From Caryophanales bacterium (GTDB taxonomy: Bacteria > Bacillota > Bacilli > Bacillales > Bacillaceae_J): 64,000 nucleotides of DNA. Under the pieces are notes generated by a model. That model was not told the DNA's origin. It was given only the letters and a program-made list of their open reading frames with translations, and made no database searches. Position numbers and translations under genes: made by a program. How positions within the stretch are numbered: the stretch's first letter is position 1; every line of letters starts with the position of its first letter. Positions 51,793-60,923 of the stretch are shown here, one piece after another. Location of the stretch: the NCBI GenBank assembly GCA_012840465.1, contig DULJ01000048.1, positions 1 through 64,000 on the forward strand, read 5' to 3'.

Positions 51793-53055
51793 TTATATAA
51801 TTGCCTGTTTTTTGAATCTTTTTAAACAAAATATACATAACACAACAATAATCACTGTCCACACAAAGACCGTAATGAGTTCATAATGCTTAAACAAAAG
51901 CAGTCCTTTATTAACCATAAACCATGAATATGGATTTAACACAAGCGTAGATAGGTTGAAACCAGTAATAAAAATCAATTTAGACGAAGTGGGCACGAAT
52001 CCTTGTAGCAAGAAAAGAACCACAAAAATAGCTCCAAAGAGAATAAATGTGTAATAACTGTTTTTAATAATGACTGAAATAGCGAAGGTAAAGGCAGAAA
52101 ATAAGAGCATACAAGCATAACTAAGCACGATTCCCAAAAATAAATAGGTCAAAAACGATATATTCCACCATGATACATTAGGGAAGCTATACTCCCAATT
52201 AAACCCACTACTTATTGCAGTTTTTAATAAATGCGAGTAATCGAACACCATAAAAAACGCTCCAAGCGTAATCATGAGTAAAAATGAAGTTATACCCGTT
52301 GCGGCAATTAAGGATGCTGCCAATTTATCTGCCATTAACAGCCGGCCCCTTTTTGTTGCGTACGTGACAAGATGCGTTCTATTTTCAAACTCATAATTCG
52401 TAATCAAAGCCGTTGTCAGCACAATCAATATAATAGATTCAAGAATCATATGCATAAATACAGTCTTAAATAGTAGTCTGTGCATGAAGTATTGTTTTCC
52501 GAAGAAAAACCATTGTTTATGTTCCCTGTTTTCTTGCAATTTATCAAATCGGTCGGCAAATTGAATATATTGTTTTCGCAACGTATCAGCGGCTGTATCA
52601 CTTAATCCATATTTACTTATTTCTGTTTCTCCCATACGTTCAATATCGAATTTTTTATAAGATGCATCGATTGTTTTCGCCATTCTGGCATACATTTCTT
52701 TTAAGTACACATTATGAAAAAAACTTATTTCATCTTTTGTATACAGTTCTTGATCTTCAAACCGTAGCTGATTAAAAAACTCGGCAGCACTACCAAATGT
52801 CTGAGACGATTTTTTCTCCGTTATCATGTTAATTTCAGCTAGATCTTTTTTTAGATCCTGATCTAACTTCGAAAGCGATTCGTCCGTGATGTTTACTCCA
52901 TATGTTTCAGCCAATTCATTGGCAACATGCAATTCTTCTTTAAAATAAGAAGAGTTATAGATTAAATAAATATTATAAGCACAAAACAAAATCAACAAAG
53001 CTAGAATAATAGGTGAAGTGAATGCCTTTTTACATTCGTGAAAAATAATTCTCAT
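51793..53055 (-). CDS. ABC-2 type transporter permease
   Basis: 420 residues with the same architecture as its neighbour: N-terminal helix MRIIFHECKKAFTSPIILALLILFC, a charged loop with coiled-coil character (residues about 35-185), and six later helices. The two permeases probably form a heterodimer. ATG 53055 starts just after the ATPase gene; GTG 53064 overlapping that stop is a possible coupled start. Substrate unknown. Confidence 0.82.
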   Translation of the reverse strand: MRIIFHECKKAFTSPIILALLILFCAYNIYLIYNSSYFKEELHVANELAETYGVNITDESLSKLDQDLKKDLAEINMITEKKSSQTFGSAAEFFNQLRFEDQELYTKDEISFFHNVYLKEMYARMAKTIDASYKKFDIERMGETEISKYGLSDTAADTLRKQYIQFADRFDKLQENREHKQWFFFGKQYFMHRLLFKTVFMHMILESIILIVLTTALITNYEFENRTHLVTYATKRGRLLMADKLAASLIAATGITSFLLMITLGAFFMVFDYSHLLKTAISSGFNWEYSFPNVSWWNISFLTYLFLGIVLSYACMLLFSAFTFAISVIIKNSYYTFILFGAIFVVLFLLQGFVPTSSKLIFITGFNLSTLVLNPYSWFMVNKGLLLFKHYELITVFVWTVIIVVLCIFCLKRFKKQAII

Positions 53056-53060
53056 GGCGA

Positions 53061-53936
53061 TCACAGATCCGTCAGCAATTCATCACGGTATTCATAAAGG
53101 AATACATCTTCCAAATGGGGATTTGCTGGAATCCAGTCTGCCTCCGGTTTTCCCTTTTGGACAAACCGGACAATCATATCTCCATGTTCCTGCTTTTCAG
53201 AAAGAAGAACATATTGTTTGCGGAAAGATTCCAGGCGTTCATAGCTAATTGACGTTTCATAAACATGCCCATATAGCGTATTACAAATGTTTTCAACGGA
53301 GTCTTTATATAATAATTGCTGATTTTTAATCATAATCACCTCATTGGCAATCGATTCAATGTCAGAGACAATATGAGTAGAAATAATGACAATTCTTTCT
53401 CTCGCAAGCCCTGTAAGCAGCTGTCGAAAACGTGCACGTTCCTTTGGATCGAGACCGGCTGTCGGCTCATCCAGAATTAAAATTTTGGGATCATTTAAGA
53501 GAGCTTGTGCAATTCCTACCCTTTGTATCATGCCTCCAGAAAACTTTTTCATTTTTTTATTAGCAACATCTGTTAAAGCCACTTTTTCTAATAACTCAGA
53601 TATTTTTTCTAATGTGCTCTTTTTGTCAAGGCCTTTTAACGCTGCTAAATATAATAAATATTGCTTCGGAGAATAGTTTTTATAATAGCCAAACTGCTGC
53701 GGCAAATATCCAAGGATATCGCGATAGTCCTCATCCAAATCAACGATATTTGTTCCGTTATATAAAATTTCTCCTTTACTTGGCGAAATTAATGTCACAA
53801 TCATTTTGATTAAAGTTGTTTTGCCAGCGCCATTTGGTGCTAGAAGCCCATAGACACCATCGCTAAACTCCAGATTCATATTTTTTAATGCAGAAAATTT
53901 CCCATATTGTTTACTTACATCTTTGACGACTAACAT
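53061..53936 (-). CDS. ABC transporter ATP-binding protein
   Basis: 291 residues. Walker A APNGAGKTTL (near 34), Q-loop LPQQFGYYKNYS, signature FSGGMIQRVG, Walker B ILILDEPTAGLDP, and H-loop ISTHIVSD. The first half of the Walker A is LLAPNGAGKTT, Ala in place of the usual Gly or Pro. The last 70 residues form an extra C-terminal domain typical of ABC-2 export ATPases. It powers the two permeases downstream; GGAGGG precedes ATG 53936. Confidence 0.92.
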   Translation of the reverse strand: MLVVKDVSKQYGKFSALKNMNLEFSDGVYGLLAPNGAGKTTLIKMIVTLISPSKGEILYNGTNIVDLDEDYRDILGYLPQQFGYYKNYSPKQYLLYLAALKGLDKKSTLEKISELLEKVALTDVANKKMKKFSGGMIQRVGIAQALLNDPKILILDEPTAGLDPKERARFRQLLTGLARERIVIISTHIVSDIESIANEVIMIKNQQLLYKDSVENICNTLYGHVYETSISYERLESFRKQYVLLSEKQEHGDMIVRFVQKGKPEADWIPANPHLEDVFLYEYRDELLTDL

Positions 53937-53937
53937 A

Positions 53938-54690
53938 TTACCTGACTCCCTCCGATGGTTTTAAGTACACCAACTTGCTTAAATATTTGATATAGATAGA
54001 AATGCTTATAATTAGAACAAACACATAAACGGGAATGGGTGCCTTCATTAGAAATCCTTCATATAAATGACTGTCTAATAACCTAAAGCCGAAATTTATT
54101 ACAACCCAACTGCCTATCACCAAGGTGGCACTAGTTACAGACTGCTTTTTCATACAGGCAAACAGAAAGAGAACGGAAAACAAAAACAAGGATGTAATTG
54201 ATATTATCAGCGCTCTAAAAAAGTTAATATCGTCGTACATCATAACAAGGAATGAGATGCTGATGATATTAATAAAAATTGAGATCACACTTAAAGCCAA
54301 CATTCGAAATGCTGCAATCTGATAGAGATTATATTTGCAAACCATTTCTACTTCATAGGTAGCCATTTGAACTTTTTGTGCAAAATGATAAACGGAAAGA
54401 GACATATAGAGCAAAGGCGAAAGGAGAAAGGGAAAGGCGTAGAGGTCCTGTTCTCGAATTCCTTTCGCTTCACTTGATAGGAAAATCAAAATTGCCATGG
54501 CGGATACAATGATGCAAATTTCTTCCCAACGTATTGGGAGTAAATTTTTCATTCCAATTTGTTTGTATAGCTTATATAAATAGGAAGGGAAAGGCTCCTT
54601 TTGTTTCACTCCGATAGCGACAATATTCTTGATCTCCGATTGAATTGTCTGTTCGTCGGGCATAGGAATATGAAATTTTTCTTTACTCAT
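53938..54690 (-). CDS. Six-helix membrane protein, possible anti-sigma factor
   Basis: 250 residues. The first 55 are soluble and charged (MPDEQTIQSEIKNIVAIGVKQKEP), followed by six hydrophobic helices. It lacks the HxxxCxxC of zinc anti-sigma factors. It overlaps the sigma gene by 8 bases and has AAGGAG before ATG 54690. A cytoplasmic head plus membrane part directly behind an ECF sigma gene suggests that it holds the sigma factor, but it could instead be a third transporter subunit. Recognition is by context only. Confidence 0.7.
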   Translation of the reverse strand: MSKEKFHIPMPDEQTIQSEIKNIVAIGVKQKEPFPSYLYKLYKQIGMKNLLPIRWEEICIIVSAMAILIFLSSEAKGIREQDLYAFPFLLSPLLYMSLSVYHFAQKVQMATYEVEMVCKYNLYQIAAFRMLALSVISIFINIISISFLVMMYDDINFFRALIISITSLFLFSVLFLFACMKKQSVTSATLVIGSWVVINFGFRLLDSHLYEGFLMKAPIPVYVFVLIISISIYIKYLSKLVYLKPSEGVR

Positions 54691-55237
54691 ATCGATGCTC
54701 CTTCATTTCTTTTTTTATCAGTTTCAACGCAGCATAGTACCTTGTTTTAACTGTTGATTGGGGAATTTGTACAATTGCAGCAATTTCCCGCAACGTATAT
54801 TCTCCAAATAGCTTAAGTCGAACAATCTGCTGTGAGCTGGACCCCAACTGGTTAACGATTAAAGTAATTTTTTTAACATCTTCCTTGTACTCCAGAGAAA
54901 CTGTCATATCCTCCTCATCCTCAAAATCATAAACATCAAAGGACTCTGAAAGCTGCTTATATTTATAGTGTTTCGACCTGTAGTAATCGACTAGTCGGTT
55001 AGATGCCAGCCTATAAAGCCATGTTCTAAATGAAGCCTTATGAGAATCAAAGTGCTTGATCGACTTTAGGACACTAATAAAAATTTCTTGCGTTAAATCG
55101 AGTGATAGGTCGGTATCCAGCGTTTGCTTGTACACAAATGCATACATTTCCTTGTAATACTTGGATATTAATTTATTTGCTGCTTCGCTGCTGGCATTTT
55201 TCTTTACTTTTTTGATCCACTGCTTTTCTTGATCCAT
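54683..55237 (-). CDS. ECF-type RNA polymerase sigma factor
   Basis: 184 residues. Region 2: EMYAFVYKQTLDTDLSLDLTQEIFISVLKSIKHFDSHKASFRTWLYRLASNRLVDYYR (residues about 30-87). Region 4: LGEYTLREIAAIVQIPQSTVKTRYYAALKLIKKEM-like helix-turn-helix (near 140-178). An acidic linker, DFEDEEDMT, lies between them. It starts the five-gene operon with the membrane protein and the ABC exporter, the same general plan as the B. subtilis sigY-yxl operon. Likely autoregulated. Confidence 0.9.
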   Translation of the reverse strand: MDQEKQWIKKVKKNASSEAANKLISKYYKEMYAFVYKQTLDTDLSLDLTQEIFISVLKSIKHFDSHKASFRTWLYRLASNRLVDYYRSKHYKYKQLSESFDVYDFEDEEDMTVSLEYKEDVKKITLIVNQLGSSSQQIVRLKLFGEYTLREIAAIVQIPQSTVKTRYYAALKLIKKEMKEHRYE

Positions 55238-55278
55238 ATTTTCACCACATAATTCGCATATTGCTGCCTCTATTTATA

Positions 55279-55307
55279 TATTCGAAAAGAAGATAGAAAA
55301 AGTTTTA
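55279..55307 (-). promoter_or_regulatory. Possible ECF-type promoter of the sigma operon
   Basis: Minus strand AAAAC (about 55306-55302) and CGAATA (55284-55279), about 17 bases apart, resembling AAC-N16/17-CG. It is 45 bases before ATG 55237. Weak. Confidence 0.3.
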
Positions 55308-55427
55308 ATAAAACAGAAAACACTAAAATATAATTGCTCTTATCATTTTAGTTTGTTCAATATCCTTACAAAAACTAAAAATCATAATATTAATATTGAG
55401 ACTGATTTAATTTAATATAAACGTAAA

Positions 55428-55478
55428 CGTCAAATAGTCCTCACCTATTAATCAGATGGGGACTATTTGACGCTTACT
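55428..55478. terminator. Bidirectional terminator-like hairpin
   Basis: CGTCAAATAGTCC (55428-55440) pairs with GGACTATTTGACG (55460-55472) downstream of the small gene at 55488, with T-rich flanks. Confidence 0.65.
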
Positions 55479-55487
55479 TTTTCTACT

Positions 55488-55772
55488 TTACTTAAAAATT
55501 TCTTTATGTTCCTCCTGTATAGTCTTAAGCGTATCCTCAATCGACATATTCTCTTGATTAAGCTTGAAACTGCGCAGACTTCGGACGGAATCAGATTTGC
55601 CGTTCGCATAAAAAATATGTATGAGTTCCTCTGTTCCAGCATTCCATTCTTCTATATATTTATCCTTAAAAAAGGCCTTAACCTTTTCAAATTTTTCATA
55701 AACAACGAAATAGTTTATTTTTGTTTCATTTACAAAATATTGTTTCGTATTAACTAAATTTTGAATAACCAT
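55488..55772 (-). CDS. Small hypothetical protein
   Basis: 94 residues, charged, alpha/beta: KINYFVVYEKFEKVKAFFKDKYIEEW then TLKTIQEEHKEIFK. No membrane segment or known motif. GAGGAG lies 12 bases before ATG 55772. Monocistronic. I do not recognise a family. Confidence 0.55.
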   Translation of the reverse strand: MVIQNLVNTKQYFVNETKINYFVVYEKFEKVKAFFKDKYIEEWNAGTEELIHIFYANGKSDSVRSLRSFKLNQENMSIEDTLKTIQEEHKEIFK

Positions 55773-56109
55773 TTTAATTTAAAACTCCTCATCATGAATT
55801 ATTTTAGATATCAAATTAAAACACTCAATAGATTACGCATGATTTTTTTGTTATTCATTTTATAGATGACTTTTATATCAACCTCCCATTCATTTTTATT
55901 AGTAAGGTTCATATTTTATAGATTTATTATAAAATACCAACATGGTTAATTAAACCATAGGGCAATATGAAATACAATAAAATATGTACGCCAATAACAG
56001 ACAAAACTTGTCGGAGTATTTCGACATGTAGAAACTTTTAACTTATTGTTACCTTTATTTTTTAAGATATATAATGATGTTAGTACTAGAAGCTATTGGA
56101 GGGACCAAC
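55773..56109. other. Intergenic region before the YkvA-like gene
   Basis: AT-rich; contains a small ATGGTT/AACCAT hairpin (about 55939-55956) and no reading frame with a ribosome site until TTG 56110. Confidence 0.45.
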
Positions 56110-56598
56110 TTGAAATTTTCAAGATATAAAGTAGACAAGAAAACTGAAGAAAATTCTTTGAAACCGGAATTAAACAAAACAAATGCAGATATCGAAAAAT
56201 ATTCAATAGAAGAAATTGAACAACAAATGGAATTTACATCCGAACACTTTTCCGATAAAAAGTTATGGGAAAAGTTAAAGGTTTTTGCCAAAAAAGCTGG
56301 TTCTTCCATTGTGTATATTGTATTACTACTATACTTCACACTACAAAAACCAGAGCTTCCAGTAAAGGCAAAAGGAACCATTATTGGAGCATTGGGGTAT
56401 TTTATTCTTCCCATCGACTTAATCCCAGATGCTTTGATTGGATTAGGGTATACCGATGATTTAAGTGCAGTTGGATTGGCATTGTTGCAAGTGGCAATAT
56501 ATATTGATGAAGATATTAAAAACAAAGCAAAAGCAAAATTGCAAGAATGGTTTGGAGAAAGTGTAGACACATCTGAGATTGATTCGAAAATTGATTGA
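56110..56598 (+). CDS. YkvA family (DUF1232) membrane protein
   Basis: 162 residues. A charged N-terminal half with coiled-coil character (IEEIEQQMEFTSEHFSDKKLWEKLKVF), a hydrophobic helix SSIVYIVLLLYFTL, then the DUF1232 signature GALGYFILPIDLIPDALIGLGYTDDLSAVGLAL. The family has no established function. TTG 56110 lies 7 bases after GGAGG; ATG 56074 upstream lacks a site. Followed by a strong terminator. Confidence 0.82.
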   Translation: MKFSRYKVDKKTEENSLKPELNKTNADIEKYSIEEIEQQMEFTSEHFSDKKLWEKLKVFAKKAGSSIVYIVLLLYFTLQKPELPVKAKGTIIGALGYFILPIDLIPDALIGLGYTDDLSAVGLALLQVAIYIDEDIKNKAKAKLQEWFGESVDTSEIDSKID

Positions 56599-56622
56599 TG
56601 GGCTTTCTGGGTTCTCGTAAAT

Positions 56623-56660
56623 AGGGCGTGAAATCATACTAGTTTTCACGCCCTGCCTTT
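56623..56660 (+). terminator. Rho-independent terminator
   Basis: AGGGCGTGAAA (56623-56633) pairs with TTTCACGCCCT (56644-56654), followed by a short T-rich stretch. Confidence 0.75.
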
Positions 56661-56747
56661 CTTAACATTGAGCTTTAAACCAAGCTCCCAAGCTCTTGCC
56701 AACATTTTTACCGCTATTTTCCCGATTTAATTTCTTGATTTATTTAT

Positions 56748-57428
56748 TTATTGTTTAACTGGCCATTCTTCTTTTTTCTCCGCCATATCCCAAAACATAT
56801 ATTCGAAGTAACTTGTTTTAACAACAATCGCCTCGAGTTCAGCTAATTCTCGTTCGGGTTTTCCCACTGCAATTTCATTCATTAGATTTTTACAATCCTC
56901 AGCTAACTCGGTAAATTCATCAGAAGAATACATTTTCACCCATTCACCATATAAGTCATGTTCGATTGCACCCGGCCATGTTGCCAGTTCTTTACCGATA
57001 AAGCTATAGCTCCATGCACATGCAAGGACGGATGCGACAACATTTTCAATTCCACCAAGTTGAGCTACATTCAGCATGTAACTTGTATAGGCTGTGGTTG
57101 TTGCTCCTGCTTCTGTTGCTTCGAGCTCATCATGGGAAATACCGAATTGAGCGGCATATTGACGATGAAGATCCATTTCCATATCCAGCGTGCCATGAAG
57201 AAGCTTTGCAAATGTCGTCATTGTTTTTAAGTCCTGTGCTTTCGCACTCCCCAAGGCAAAAAGCCGGCAATATTCGATCAAATACACATAGTCCTGCTTC
57301 ATATAATGCTTGAATTTATCCTTTTCTAACCAGCCCTCTCCAAGCCCTTTCACAAAAGGATGGAACAAATATGAATTCCAAATAGGCTCTACCCGCTTCC
57401 ATAATCGATCTGTAAATAAATTACTCAT
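56748..57428 (-). CDS. tenA: Aminopyrimidine aminohydrolase / thiaminase II
   Basis: 226 residues of the TenA fold. Segments FHPFVKGLGEGWLEKDKFKHYMKQDYVYL, FAKLLHGTLDMEMDLHRQYAAQFG (active-site Glu and Asp region), the CAWSYSFIGKEL cysteine motif near 135, and YFEYMFWDMA at the C-terminus. It recycles the pyrimidine part of damaged thiamine (formylaminopyrimidine salvage). It stands alone, with no TPP riboswitch or thi genes visible. AGGAG precedes ATG 57428. Confidence 0.93.
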   Translation of the reverse strand: MSNLFTDRLWKRVEPIWNSYLFHPFVKGLGEGWLEKDKFKHYMKQDYVYLIEYCRLFALGSAKAQDLKTMTTFAKLLHGTLDMEMDLHRQYAAQFGISHDELEATEAGATTTAYTSYMLNVAQLGGIENVVASVLACAWSYSFIGKELATWPGAIEHDLYGEWVKMYSSDEFTELAEDCKNLMNEIAVGKPERELAELEAIVVKTSYFEYMFWDMAEKKEEWPVKQ

Positions 57429-57462
57429 TTAATTTTCTCCTGTCTATTTGAGGCTTTTGTTT

Positions 57463-58302
57463 TTAAAACTTTCTTCCGCCACCACCGGATCGGCTGCCAC
57501 CGGAACCAAAAGAAGATCCCATGCTCCCACCGCTGCCTGTATTCCTTTGAATTTTTTGCTGTGTCACCATTGTACGAACGTATTGATCTTCTGTATTTGT
57601 AACAACAAAGGAGTTATTTTCTAAATATGTTCTTGCATTTACTGTTGAGCGGCCACGATTATTCATGGCCATAATACCAACTGTAACAACACCTAATCCC
57701 ATGGATATAAGTAAATAAATGGTGAGCTCTTTTATCAACTCTGAATCACTAGATGCATGAACTGTCTCAACCGTTGTGCCCGGAATTTGGCTTGTTGGTC
57801 GTTCGTTAACGGCACCAATCGGCAGTCCCTCTTGCATTACTTTTTCCACTTCATCTAAAAAAACATCCGCACTTTCACTATATTTTCCTTCACCCAAATA
57901 TGGATAAACCTCATCAAGCGTTGCTTCAATTTTCGTATCTGGAAAAAAATCAACAATTCGGTCTCTTGTAAAAATATAAACTTCCCGGCTATCCATATTT
58001 AGGAGATACAAAATACCATCAGACGTTCCCGCAAATCCAAAACCCTGGTCCTTGTAAAAATCATCTGCATATTGTCTAGACGTTTTTCCTTCATTATCAT
58101 TGATTGTAACAATGATAATGTCCATTTCTAATTGTTCACTAAGTAAGGCTGACTTTTCCTGCAACTCATTCTTTTGTGCCTCAGTAAATAAACTAGCAAA
58201 ATCGTAAACTTTGTTTTCCGATGCGAATACACTAGTTCCCAATGTTAAAATCATCAACATGATCACCAATATTATAAAGAGCGGCCTTTTACAAATCACC
58301 AT
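57463..58302 (-). CDS. ydjH: TPM-domain membrane protein (YdjH-like)
   Basis: 279 residues: a signal-type helix (about 7-24), the TPM_phosphatase domain (VYDFASLFTEAQKNELQEKSALLSEQLEMDIIIVT, DDFYKDQGFGFAGTSDGILYLLN), one membrane helix near 195-215, and a glycine/serine-rich tail (GSGGSMGSSFGSGGSRSGGGGRKF). It lies with ydjG and ydjI, as in B. subtilis ydjGHI. ATG 58302 follows AGGAGGG and overlaps the ydjG end by 7 bases. The role is in membrane or envelope stress; the exact function is unknown. Confidence 0.88.
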   Translation of the reverse strand: MVICKRPLFIILVIMLMILTLGTSVFASENKVYDFASLFTEAQKNELQEKSALLSEQLEMDIIIVTINDNEGKTSRQYADDFYKDQGFGFAGTSDGILYLLNMDSREVYIFTRDRIVDFFPDTKIEATLDEVYPYLGEGKYSESADVFLDEVEKVMQEGLPIGAVNERPTSQIPGTTVETVHASSDSELIKELTIYLLISMGLGVVTVGIMAMNNRGRSTVNARTYLENNSFVVTNTEDQYVRTMVTQQKIQRNTGSGGSMGSSFGSGGSRSGGGGRKF

Positions 58303-59375
58303 AGGAAAAGCCCTCCTAACGAAAGAACTGCAAAAGCAGCACCTGATATCATGCCAAACCATGAAGCAGCTCTTCCTATACTAATCGGCAAGCGTCCTGC
58401 AATTTTTCCAGTCTGTCCATTCATGGCAAAAAAGTAGGTTTTCCCTTTAAATTGATACGTGAATACCCAAACTGGCAATAAAACATATGTTGCATTGACC
58501 TCTTTAAGTTGGACATGTGAATGCTGTATACGAACGGTACTATATCCTTGAATTGTTTCCCGCAGTAATGAGCCCATATTCTTTCGAATGATCTCAGAAA
58601 CTCTACCGTAAACAGCATTTTGGTCCATATCATATTTTTCTGCTAAATAACCAGATAAATAGGACATCGAAAAATCAGTTAAATCCTCGTAATGATAGGG
58701 TTCAAGTATAGTCATGAGCTCATCATCCATTTTTCTTGATCCATCTGCTGGGACGGCTTCGAATCTGGCCTTCCCTTCCCTTTTGACATGATAAAATCTA
58801 GTTTCCGTATATCGGGTATCGCCCCTGGTGTAAATCCTGACCTTCGTTGCCTCCCCAGCAACTTCCCCATTTGGATTACAATCAAATAGCCAATATGGAA
58901 CATAAATCCCTGATAGCTTCTCAAGCTGCGAGTTGGATGTAAACTTTTTTGGGAGAAGCCGTTTTCTTTTACACCAGTTCACAAATAATTCAGTAGCTTT
59001 CTCACGATTTAACTTAAACGGTATGACTTTCTTTGGTCTAAATTCACCTTCCAAGCGCCTTGGGATGATAGTTGGATTATGACAAAAATAACAAAAAGTT
59101 GCTGCTGTTGTGTCATCTGTCACGATTTCTGCCCCACAACTATTACAAATAAACCCGACCGCTTTTTCTTCAAATTCTTGATCCAGCTGTTTCTTTTCTT
59201 GGTGGACCTCATCACCCATCATTGATTCAATCGCCGATTGTTCGTTATTAATAAAAGCTTGAACTTCCTGTTCGGTAAATTCACTTAAACAATAATCACA
59301 TGTCCAGTTTTGCGTTTCAGCCTTAAATGCAAGAGGGCCTCCGCAATTAATACACTTGTAAACAACCACTTCCAA
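58296..59375 (-). CDS. ydjG: Zinc-ribbon membrane protein (YdjG-like)
   Basis: 359 residues. Two zinc ribbons at the N-terminus (CINCGG ... CDYC; CNSCGA ... CYFC) and a C-terminal membrane helix (FGMISGAAFAVLSLGGLFLW). The middle (YWLFDCNPNGEVAGEATKVR, YTETRFYHVKREGKARFEAVPADGS) matches the YdjG kind of TFIIB-type zinc finger proteins. TTG 59375 lies 5 bases after GAGGTGG; GTG 59384 sits inside that site. Second gene of the ydjI-ydjG-ydjH unit. Confidence 0.87.
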   Translation of the reverse strand: MEVVVYKCINCGGPLAFKAETQNWTCDYCLSEFTEQEVQAFINNEQSAIESMMGDEVHQEKKQLDQEFEEKAVGFICNSCGAEIVTDDTTAATFCYFCHNPTIIPRRLEGEFRPKKVIPFKLNREKATELFVNWCKRKRLLPKKFTSNSQLEKLSGIYVPYWLFDCNPNGEVAGEATKVRIYTRGDTRYTETRFYHVKREGKARFEAVPADGSRKMDDELMTILEPYHYEDLTDFSMSYLSGYLAEKYDMDQNAVYGRVSEIIRKNMGSLLRETIQGYSTVRIQHSHVQLKEVNATYVLLPVWVFTYQFKGKTYFFAMNGQTGKIAGRLPISIGRAASWFGMISGAAFAVLSLGGLFLW

Positions 59376-59419
59376 GCTGACCACCTCATTCTTTGTTTAG
59401 CAAATGTAAGGATTTATCG

Positions 59420-60727
59420 TCAAAACTTATTTCCACATTCAGGACAGAATTTCACTGCTTCGTCAGAAGATGGTGTAAATCCGCAATTATTACATTTTAA
59501 TTTATTTTCTTCTTCAGGCCGTTTCATGCCACAATTCGCACAAAACTTCCCGTTATTTTGATGTCCACATTGGCAGTTCCATCTATCCTGCTCTGGTTTT
59601 TGCTTTGGAGAACCACATTCTGAACAGAAACTGCCGGTGTTACTTTGTCCACACTGGCAGTTCCACTGTTCAGATGGAGCACTTATAGGCTGTTGTTTTT
59701 GTAGGTTTTGTTGCGCTTGTCGTTGCATTTGGTATCTATTTGCTTCTGAGGCTGCTCCCATAAACCCGCCTGCACCTTGCATCCCCATCCCCATACCCAT
59801 ACCCAAGAATCCTTGCATAGCCCCACTTTCATTGGATCCAGCGGCTTCTAATCCCCTGGCAATCGCACCCTGTACATAACCTTCTCTTACTGTTGGGTCT
59901 TGCAACATAGCACCTTGATTTCTCATATTGATTAGCTTTTGAGATTGTTCATCATAAGAAATACTGTTGATTCCGACTGACTCTACCTGCATCCCGCGCA
60001 TTCTTGTCCAGTCTTCATCTAATATAGTTGACATATATTTTGCAAGTTCCATTCCCTTTGAAGGAACAAAGGAAATCCGGATTCCATTGCTTGACATTTG
60101 GTTAATGGCCGTTTGCAGCGCATTCATAAATTCAGATAGGTACTGTTCATTGATTTCGTTTATATCGACAAACGATTTATTTCTCGGTATTGCTTCGACA
60201 AAAAACTTAAGCGGGTCCACAATTTTGATTGAGTACGTACCATGCGTTCTCAAAAATAATTCGGCATTATAAAAGTTGTCAAAGTAATTAATCGGATTAC
60301 GAGTCCCAAACTTGATCCCTTTTATCTCTTGAAGGTTTATAAAATAAACTTTTTGAGCAGAAGATGGTACTCCGCCAAATTTTATTCTGTTAAATGTTTC
60401 ATGTAATACTTCTCCAAATTCACCATTAAATAACGATGGCATCGAAGAATTTTCAACTTTGTAATACCCTTCTTCTGCAGTATAATCAATTATTTTTCCA
60501 CCATCCACCAACATCATAAATTGATTTGGATTAACGTGAATAACGGAGCCATTAGAAACCGTTGTATCTGTGCCTTTGAAATTATTATTCCTTTTATCCT
60601 TTGCTCTTACTTTAACACCAACTGACATAACCGTTGTATCACTCATGGCTTGCGGCTCGATAACCTCCAGCCATTGATCCGCAAGACCACCTTTTACAGC
60701 ATTCAAAGTAGCTTTAATAATCCCCAT
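59420..60727 (-). CDS. ydjI: SPFH-domain protein with C-terminal zinc ribbons (YdjI-like)
   Basis: 435 residues. N-terminal SPFH/virion-core-like region (DGGKIIDYTAEEGYYKVENSSMPSLF, GVPSSAQKVYFINLQEIKGIKFGT), a Gly/Met/Gln-rich linker (GFLGMGMGMGMQGAGGFMG), then three zinc ribbons: CQCGQSNTGSFCSECG, CQCGHQNNGKFCANCG and CNNCGFTPSSDEAVKFCPECG. B. subtilis YdjI (about 320 residues) seems to have fewer. ATG 60727 lies 6 bases after GGAGG. It is the first gene of the unit; relatives act with PspA-type envelope stress proteins, but no pspA is adjacent here. Confidence 0.88.
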   Translation of the reverse strand: MGIIKATLNAVKGGLADQWLEVIEPQAMSDTTVMSVGVKVRAKDKRNNNFKGTDTTVSNGSVIHVNPNQFMMLVDGGKIIDYTAEEGYYKVENSSMPSLFNGEFGEVLHETFNRIKFGGVPSSAQKVYFINLQEIKGIKFGTRNPINYFDNFYNAELFLRTHGTYSIKIVDPLKFFVEAIPRNKSFVDINEINEQYLSEFMNALQTAINQMSSNGIRISFVPSKGMELAKYMSTILDEDWTRMRGMQVESVGINSISYDEQSQKLINMRNQGAMLQDPTVREGYVQGAIARGLEAAGSNESGAMQGFLGMGMGMGMQGAGGFMGAASEANRYQMQRQAQQNLQKQQPISAPSEQWNCQCGQSNTGSFCSECGSPKQKPEQDRWNCQCGHQNNGKFCANCGMKRPEEENKLKCNNCGFTPSSDEAVKFCPECGNKF

Positions 60728-60891
60728 TGTATACCTCCACAATAGATTTCTTCTTCAATTATAACATTTGTTTTTATTAGCAATCTCGAAAATACGCACT
60801 TTCCAAAAAAATACAGGCCTATGACTAGACCCCTATATTGGATCAGAGTCATTTTCCCTATGTATCCTCATGTAAAACAAGTGAAAAACAA

Positions 60892-60922
60892 AAACAGGAG
60901 AACCAACCGATTCTCCTGTTTC
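60892..60922 (-). terminator. Rho-independent terminator of dacC
   Basis: AAACAGGAGAA (60892-60902) pairs with TTCTCCTGTTT (60911-60921); read leftward it is followed by TTTGTTTTTC. Confidence 0.85.
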
Positions 60923-60923
60923 T

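Noticed and set aside
53938-54690. Zinc-type anti-sigma factor
   Set aside because: No HxxxCxxC motif; the membrane topology differs, so the anti-sigma role is kept only as a possibility.
56748-57428. TPP riboswitch upstream of tenA
   Set aside because: No CUGAGA or ACCUGAU-type core was found between 57429 and 57462; the upstream gap is only about 34 bases.
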